From Hyphomicrobiales bacterium (lineage in GTDB: Bacteria; Pseudomonadota; Alphaproteobacteria; Rhizobiales; Xanthobacteraceae), in the NCBI GenBank assembly GCA_021732215.1, contig JAKFVL010000023.1:62001-126000 (forward strand): DNA of 64,000 nucleotides, given 5' to 3'. Shown here one piece after another: positions 60,601-64,000 of this stretch (the stretch's first letter is position 1; every line of letters starts with the position of its first letter). The notes under the pieces are model-generated. The model did not search any database and was not told the origin of the DNA. It worked only from the letters and a program-made list of their open reading frames with translations. The translations under genes and the position numbers were made by a program.

Positions 60601-60863
60601 TCCTGATGACCGGATTTGCCTTCGTGTGCGGTGTGCTGCCGATGGCGATCGCGACCGGCGCCGGCGGCCAAAGCCAGCAGGCAATCGGCACTATCGTCAT
60701 GGGCGGCATGATAGCGGTGGTGGTGCTGGCGCTGCTGATGGTGCCGGTGTTCTTTGTCGGTGTGCTGAAAGCGTTCTCGAAGAAGGTCCGCGAAGAGGCA
60801 AAAGAGTTGCCGGAAGCAGAGACATCGGCTCCGCATGGCGAGGCTAGGCCACATTCGGCGTAA
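57696..60863 (+). CDS. RND multidrug efflux permease (AcrB/MexB, HAE-1 type)
   Basis: 1055 aa. MPSFFIDRPIFAWVVAFFIC is the typical AcrB N-terminus. TM4 has the proton-relay pair in AIGIIVDDAIVVVENVERIM (DD, unlike the pump at 8837). GFSFLGQGQNTAQAFVTLK and the C-terminal RFRPILMTGFAFVCGVLPMA fit the HAE-1 drug pumps. It exports hydrophobic or amphiphilic compounds. No outer membrane duct gene follows, so it must use one encoded elsewhere, perhaps even the NodT-type duct at 6065. Confidence 0.94.
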   Translation: MPSFFIDRPIFAWVVAFFICLIGVIAIPQLPIAQYPIIAPPSISISTSYPGASPENLYNSVTRLIEEELNGASGILNFESTSDSLGQVEIIANFVPGTDSNLASVEVQNRIKRVEARLPRSVIQQGILVEEASSAVLQIVTLKSTDKTLDEVGLGDFMIRNVLGEIRRIPGVGRATLFSTERSLRVWVDPTKLVGYGLNSDDVTRAIAAQNAQVASGSVGAEPSTPNQRISALVLVKGQLSSTEDFGAIVLRANADGSTVRLRDVARIEIGGLGYQFTTRLNGEPTAGLSVLLSPTGNALATARAVEAKMKELSKFFPANIAYEIPYNITPVVQASITKVLITLLEAVVLVFVVMFLFLQNIRYTVIPTVVVPVALLGTSAMLLLFGYSINILTMFGMVLAIGIIVDDAIVVVENVERIMAEEGLPPKEATRKAMGQITSAIVGITLVLVAVFLPMAFFPGSVGIIYRQFSVTMASAIGFSALMALSLTPALCATFLKPVAAGHGHARKGFFGLFNRALDKTKNGYSGVVRWSIVRTGRLLVLYAVIIAAVAWAFVRLPGGFLPIDDQGFITVDVQTPSDSAFSRTANAVDQVEKYLAQRSGVDEVTFLTGFSFLGQGQNTAQAFVTLKDWSERGPKDSAAAIVDDVNRNLLSVRDAKITAQQPPPIDNLGNSSGFSFRLQDRGQKGYAALIAAKDQLLAAANKSPVLQGVFVEGLPPAPQVQLNVDREKASALGVTFEEINNTISTNLGSNYVNDFPNRGRMQRVIVQSDAIARMNANDILSYNVKNSRGQLVPLASVATVEWIVGPTQIVGFNYYPSIRISGSARNGFTSGDAIAEMERLTAALPRGFGYEWTGQSLQEKLSGSQAPFLLALSALVVFLCLAALYESWTIPVAVLMTVPLGILGAVVAAMLRGLPNDVYFTVGLITIIGLAAKDAILIIEFAKDLRAQGKPILEATAEACHLRFRPILMTGFAFVCGVLPMAIATGAGGQSQQAIGTIVMGGMIAVVVLALLMVPVFFVGVLKAFSKKVREEAKELPEAETSAPHGEARPHSA

Positions 60864-60866
60864 TTC

Positions 60867-60945
60867 TTATCCCGGACGCCACGCGCCGCGATCCCGGCTC
60901 TGCGACGCAGCGGTTCACGCTGCATCGCGTTCCGGACAACAGCCT
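60867..60945. repeat. Second palindromic intergenic element
   Basis: The gap between the RND pump and the convergent S9 peptidase reads CTTATCCCGGACGCC at its left, ATCCCGGCTCTGCG in the middle, a hairpin GCAGCG-GTTCA-CGCTGC at 60907-60923, and CGCGTTCCGGACAAC at its right. From memory this CCGGGA...GTCCGGGA-type block recurs between genes in Bradyrhizobium and Rhodopseudomonas genomes; one copy is in the window. It may serve as a transcript end for both genes. Confidence 0.55.
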
Positions 60946-63029
60946 CACTCCTGACCGACTGCCCACAATGCGAACGCATAGACGATCGCGATCTCGTCGA
61001 GCCGGTTGAAACGGCCGGACGCGCCGCCATGGCCTGCGCCCATATTGGTGCGAAGCGCGACCGGCCCGCCGCCGGTCATGGTGGCGCGCAGCCGCGCCAC
61101 CCATTTCGCAGGCTCCCAGTAGGTAACGCGCGGATCGGTCAAACCGCCCATCGCCAGGATCGCCGGATATTCTTTCGCCGCAACGTTGTCATAGGGCGAA
61201 TAGGACAGGATCGTCTTGAACGCGGCTGCATCGGTGATCGGGTTGCCCCATTCAGGCCATTCCGGCGGCGTCAGCGGCAGCGTGTCGTCGAGCATCGTGT
61301 TGAGCACATCGACGAACGGCACCTCGGCAACGATACCGGCGAACAATTCGCCGGAACGGTTGGCGACAGCGCCCATCAGCATGCCGCCGGCGCTGCCGCC
61401 GTGACCGACGATCTTCTGCACCGAGGTGTACTTCTTTTCGATCAGCGCCCGGCCAGCGGCGGCAAAATCGTCGAACGTGTTGGTTTTTTTCTCGCGCTTG
61501 CCGTCGAGATACCAGCCCCAACCCTTGTCGGAGCCGCCGCGGATATGGGCGATGGCATAAACGAATCCGCGATCGACCAGCGACAGACGGTTGGCCGCAA
61601 AAGATGCCGGCATGGCGTGGCCGTAGGAGCCGTAGCCATAAAGCAGCAGCGGGGCGTTGCCGTCGATCGGCGTGTCCTTCCGATACAGAATTGACACCGG
61701 CACCTGCGAGCCGTCGTGCGATGCCGCCATGATCCGGGTCGTCACGTAATCCGCGGGGTCGTGGCCCGACGGAATCTCCTGCCGCTTGCGCAATGTCCGC
61801 GCCCGCTTCTCCATGTCGTAGTCGAACACTTCCGATGGCGTTGTCATCGACGAATAGGAGAAACGCAAGTTGGTCGTCTCGAACTCGTAGCCGCCGAGCG
61901 TATCGAGCGAATAGGCTGTTTCGTCGAAAGCGATGGCATGTTCTTCTCCGGATCGCAGGTCGCGGATAATCACCGCTGGCAGCGCGTTCGCCCGCTCAAG
62001 CCGGACCAGATGGTTGGCGTAGAGTTCGAAGTCGAGAATGTAAACGCCTGCGCGATGTGGAATGAGGTCGCGCCAGTTCCTGCGCTCCGGCGCATTCAAG
62101 GGGGCCGTCGCGATCCTGAAATCGATCGCGCCATCGGCATTGGTCAGGATGAAAATCTGGTCACCGCGGTCGGCCGCCGAATACTGGACGCCGTCTTCGC
62201 GCTCAGCCACAAGCCGCGGCTTGTCGTCGTCCTGAGACAGATCGATCAGCGATTGCTCGGAGGTTTCGTGGTCGCCGCCGGCGATAACGCAGAAGCGGCC
62301 GCTGGCGCTCTCGTGAATATGGGTAAACCAGCCGGGATTTGTTTCCTCATAGACGAGCCTGTCATTGCTCTGCGGGTCGCCCAGCCTGTGATGAAGCACC
62401 TGGAGCGGGCGATGGTTGTCGTCGAGCTTCACATAGTAAAAGGACTTCGAGTCCGTGGCCCATACCACGCTGCCGTCGGCTTCCTCGACCCTGTCATCGA
62501 GGTCTTTCCCGCTCGCCCAGTCACGGACGCGGATGGTGAAGTATTCCGAGCCCTTGTCATCGACGCTCCAGGCGTGAAGTTTGTGATCGGGTGAATGCCG
62601 CGTGCCGCGAAGCTGGAAGTAAGAACTCTGCTTTGCGAGTTCGTCGCCATCGAGAATCAATGCCTCGCCGCCGCCGTCGCGCAACATGCGTCCGATCAGC
62701 GGATGCTGGCCGCCTTCGCGATATTTGCTGAAGTACGAGAAGGGTCCATCGGGCGAGGGGACGCTCGAATCGTCCTCCTTGATGCGCCCGCGCATCTCGG
62801 CGACGAGCTTCTTCCGCAATGCATCAGTGTGCCCGAGCAGGCTGTCGGTGTAGGCGTTCTCCGCTTCGAGATACGCGCGAATGTCTGCATCGAGCAGTTC
62901 GGGCTCACGCAATACCTTTTGCCAGTTTGGATCCTTCAGCCAGGCATAATCGTCGGTAATAACGATGCCGTGGGTTGTGAATTGATGCGGACGGCGCGGA
63001 GCGGAGGGAGGCTGCTGGGTCGGGGACAT
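60945..63029 (-). CDS. ptrB: S9 family peptidase, oligopeptidase B-like
   Basis: 694 aa. N-terminal beta-propeller (FTTHGIVITDDYAWLKDPNW, YSAADRGDQIFILTNADGA) and C-terminal alpha/beta-hydrolase. The nucleophile Ser is in VGHGGSAGGMLMGA, the acid lies near MGGLTDPRVTYWEPAKW, and the His is in MGAGHGGASGR. The length and the HIRGGSDKGWGWYLDGKREK block fit oligopeptidase B (protease II), a cytoplasmic serine peptidase for short peptides with basic residues. Single gene, convergent with the RND operon and divergent from ccdA. Confidence 0.88.
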   Translation of the reverse strand: MSPTQQPPSAPRRPHQFTTHGIVITDDYAWLKDPNWQKVLREPELLDADIRAYLEAENAYTDSLLGHTDALRKKLVAEMRGRIKEDDSSVPSPDGPFSYFSKYREGGQHPLIGRMLRDGGGEALILDGDELAKQSSYFQLRGTRHSPDHKLHAWSVDDKGSEYFTIRVRDWASGKDLDDRVEEADGSVVWATDSKSFYYVKLDDNHRPLQVLHHRLGDPQSNDRLVYEETNPGWFTHIHESASGRFCVIAGGDHETSEQSLIDLSQDDDKPRLVAEREDGVQYSAADRGDQIFILTNADGAIDFRIATAPLNAPERRNWRDLIPHRAGVYILDFELYANHLVRLERANALPAVIIRDLRSGEEHAIAFDETAYSLDTLGGYEFETTNLRFSYSSMTTPSEVFDYDMEKRARTLRKRQEIPSGHDPADYVTTRIMAASHDGSQVPVSILYRKDTPIDGNAPLLLYGYGSYGHAMPASFAANRLSLVDRGFVYAIAHIRGGSDKGWGWYLDGKREKKTNTFDDFAAAGRALIEKKYTSVQKIVGHGGSAGGMLMGAVANRSGELFAGIVAEVPFVDVLNTMLDDTLPLTPPEWPEWGNPITDAAAFKTILSYSPYDNVAAKEYPAILAMGGLTDPRVTYWEPAKWVARLRATMTGGGPVALRTNMGAGHGGASGRFNRLDEIAIVYAFALWAVGQE

Positions 63030-63148
63030 AAACTCGTTTTCAACTTCAAGTGAACTGGACGGGGTGAAGCGAGGGCTGCTTTTGAGTGGTGTGCCAAGGT
63101 TAACGCATGTATCGCTCGGACCGAAATCAAACTTATCGGCAGGAGATT

Positions 63149-63172
63149 TGTGGTCTATGATCTGTGGTCTAT
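63149..63172. repeat. Direct repeat upstream of ccdA
   Basis: TGTGGTCTAT occurs at 63149-63158 and again at 63163-63172, a 14-bp period in the promoter region about 150 bp before ccdA. It may be a regulator site or chance. Confidence 0.4.
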
Positions 63173-63322
63173 TCTGTCATCGACACGTTGTTTAGATGGC
63201 CGTCGCGCGGTTGCATCGCATCCAGGACGATCGAAACCACCTGACCGTAGCCACGTAGATTACGCCAGTTGCCATATCAATGCCGCCCATCCTGCGGCCC
63301 TCAGTGAAGGTCGGACAATCCC

Positions 63323-64000
63323 ATGGGTAGCGATATCTCGGTTCCTGCCGCGTTTCTTGCTGGAATCATCAGCTTCCTGTCGCCGTGCGTGCTGCCGCTG
63401 GTGCCGCCGTATCTGATCTATCTGACCGGCGCGACACTCAACAATGCAAATAACGATGAGGTTTCGTCGGCCTCCAAGAGCGCGATCATGTTGTCCGCGC
63501 TGATGTTCGTGCTCGGATTTTCGACAGTGTTTGTGGCGCTTGGCGCCAGCGCCAGTTTCATCGGAAGTTTCATTCGCGCCTACTCTGCCGAATTCTCGAT
63601 CGTTGCCGGCGTGCTTATCATCCTGATGGGCCTTCACTTCCTCGGCCTTACACGCTTCGCATTCCTGATGCGCGAAGGCCGCGCGACAATGTCGAAACCG
63701 GTCGGTTACACAGGCTCATATGTGATGGGACTGGCCTTTGCTTTTGGCTGGACCCCATGCATCGGCCCGATCCTTGCGGCCATCCTCTCCGTTGCAGCAA
63801 AAGATGCGACGGTCGCCAAGGGCGCCTGGCTTCTTGCGGTCTATTCCGCGGGCCTCGGCATTCCGTTTCTGATGGCGGCGTTCGCAATCGACCGCTTCTC
63901 GTCGGCTTTCAATCGCATGAAGCGGCAGTTGCATAATATCGAGCGTGCAATGGGCGTTCTGATGGTTGTCACCGGGGTCGCATTTATTACGGGCTCGATC
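63323..64000 (+). CDS. ccdA: Cytochrome c biogenesis protein CcdA (partial)
   Basis: 226 codons from the ATG at 63323 to the right edge; the usual length is about 240, so only a short tail is missing. Multi-spanning membrane protein with the two DsbD/CcdA cysteine motifs, SFLSPCVLPLVPPYLIY near residues 16-32 and FGWTPCIGPIL near 140-150. It carries reducing electrons across the inner membrane from thioredoxin to periplasmic thiol proteins for cytochrome c maturation and related repair. Confidence 0.93.
   Translation, partial: MGSDISVPAAFLAGIISFLSPCVLPLVPPYLIYLTGATLNNANNDEVSSASKSAIMLSALMFVLGFSTVFVALGASASFIGSFIRAYSAEFSIVAGVLIILMGLHFLGLTRFAFLMREGRATMSKPVGYTGSYVMGLAFAFGWTPCIGPILAAILSVAAKDATVAKGAWLLAVYSAGLGIPFLMAAFAIDRFSSAFNRMKRQLHNIERAMGVLMVVTGVAFITGSI

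Overview
The window looks like chromosomal DNA of an alphaproteobacterium of the Bradyrhizobium/Rhodopseudomonas/Afipia group (Nitrobacteraceae). The reasons are high GC with strong codon bias, many solute-binding-protein transport systems (LivK, TctC, DctP, SsuA-like and DppA-like), a CsbD/PRC-barrel stress pair with an EcfG-like promoter, and two intergenic palindromic elements of a type I remember from these genomes. I see no rRNA, tRNA, CRISPR array, phage or intact insertion sequence. This assignment is inference from gene content only.

Layout. 1-2548: a divergent pair of NAD(P) oxidoreductase units and the 33-codon stump of a sugar ABC permease. 2668-12004: a DctB/DctD-like two-component system followed by a sigma-54-type promoter and a complete tripartite RND efflux operon with the HME-type TM4 motif. 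12057-12725: CsbD and PRC-barrel stress proteins. 13163-15137: an orphan TRAP binding protein, a strong terminator, a 14-codon mini-ORF with an exceptionally strong ribosome binding site and its own terminator, and a secreted FKBP. 15146-21964: assorted enzymes, an MFS carrier, a Crp/Fnr regulator with a matching operator in front of a small membrane protein, a diguanylate cyclase, and a secreted metallo-beta-lactamase-fold protein. 22094-26156: a NitT/TauT-type ABC operon ending in an amidase. 26349-28236: a DUF3750 protein and an orphan TctC binding protein.

28265-38882 is a catabolic and uptake locus. It holds a LivKHMGF-type ABC operon whose last ATPase gene runs without a stop into an aldehyde dehydrogenase, a divergent AraC regulator, a hydroxyisobutyrate-dehydrogenase-like enzyme, and TcuA/TcuB. 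38916-49803 is a peptide/amide scavenging island: an amidase, an M20 amidohydrolase, an M81 (MlrC) metalloprotein, a Dpp-type ABC transporter with fused double ATPase, an M20 carboxypeptidase-like enzyme and a divergent binding protein. 49917-64000: a molybdopterin oxidoreductase, a secreted Cache protein next to a chemoreceptor, a flavin monooxygenase, an AcrAB-type RND pair without outer-membrane factor, an S9 oligopeptidase, and the start of ccdA.

The strongest items for a second look are the sigma-54 wiring of the efflux operon (5973-5988), the LivF-aldehyde dehydrogenase fusion (28265-30481), the mini-ORF transcript (14372-14583), and the Crp-type promoter in front of the 83-aa membrane protein (18910-18952). 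Start codons were chosen by eye from Shine-Dalgarno sequences, operon overlaps and family N-termini. No database search was run.
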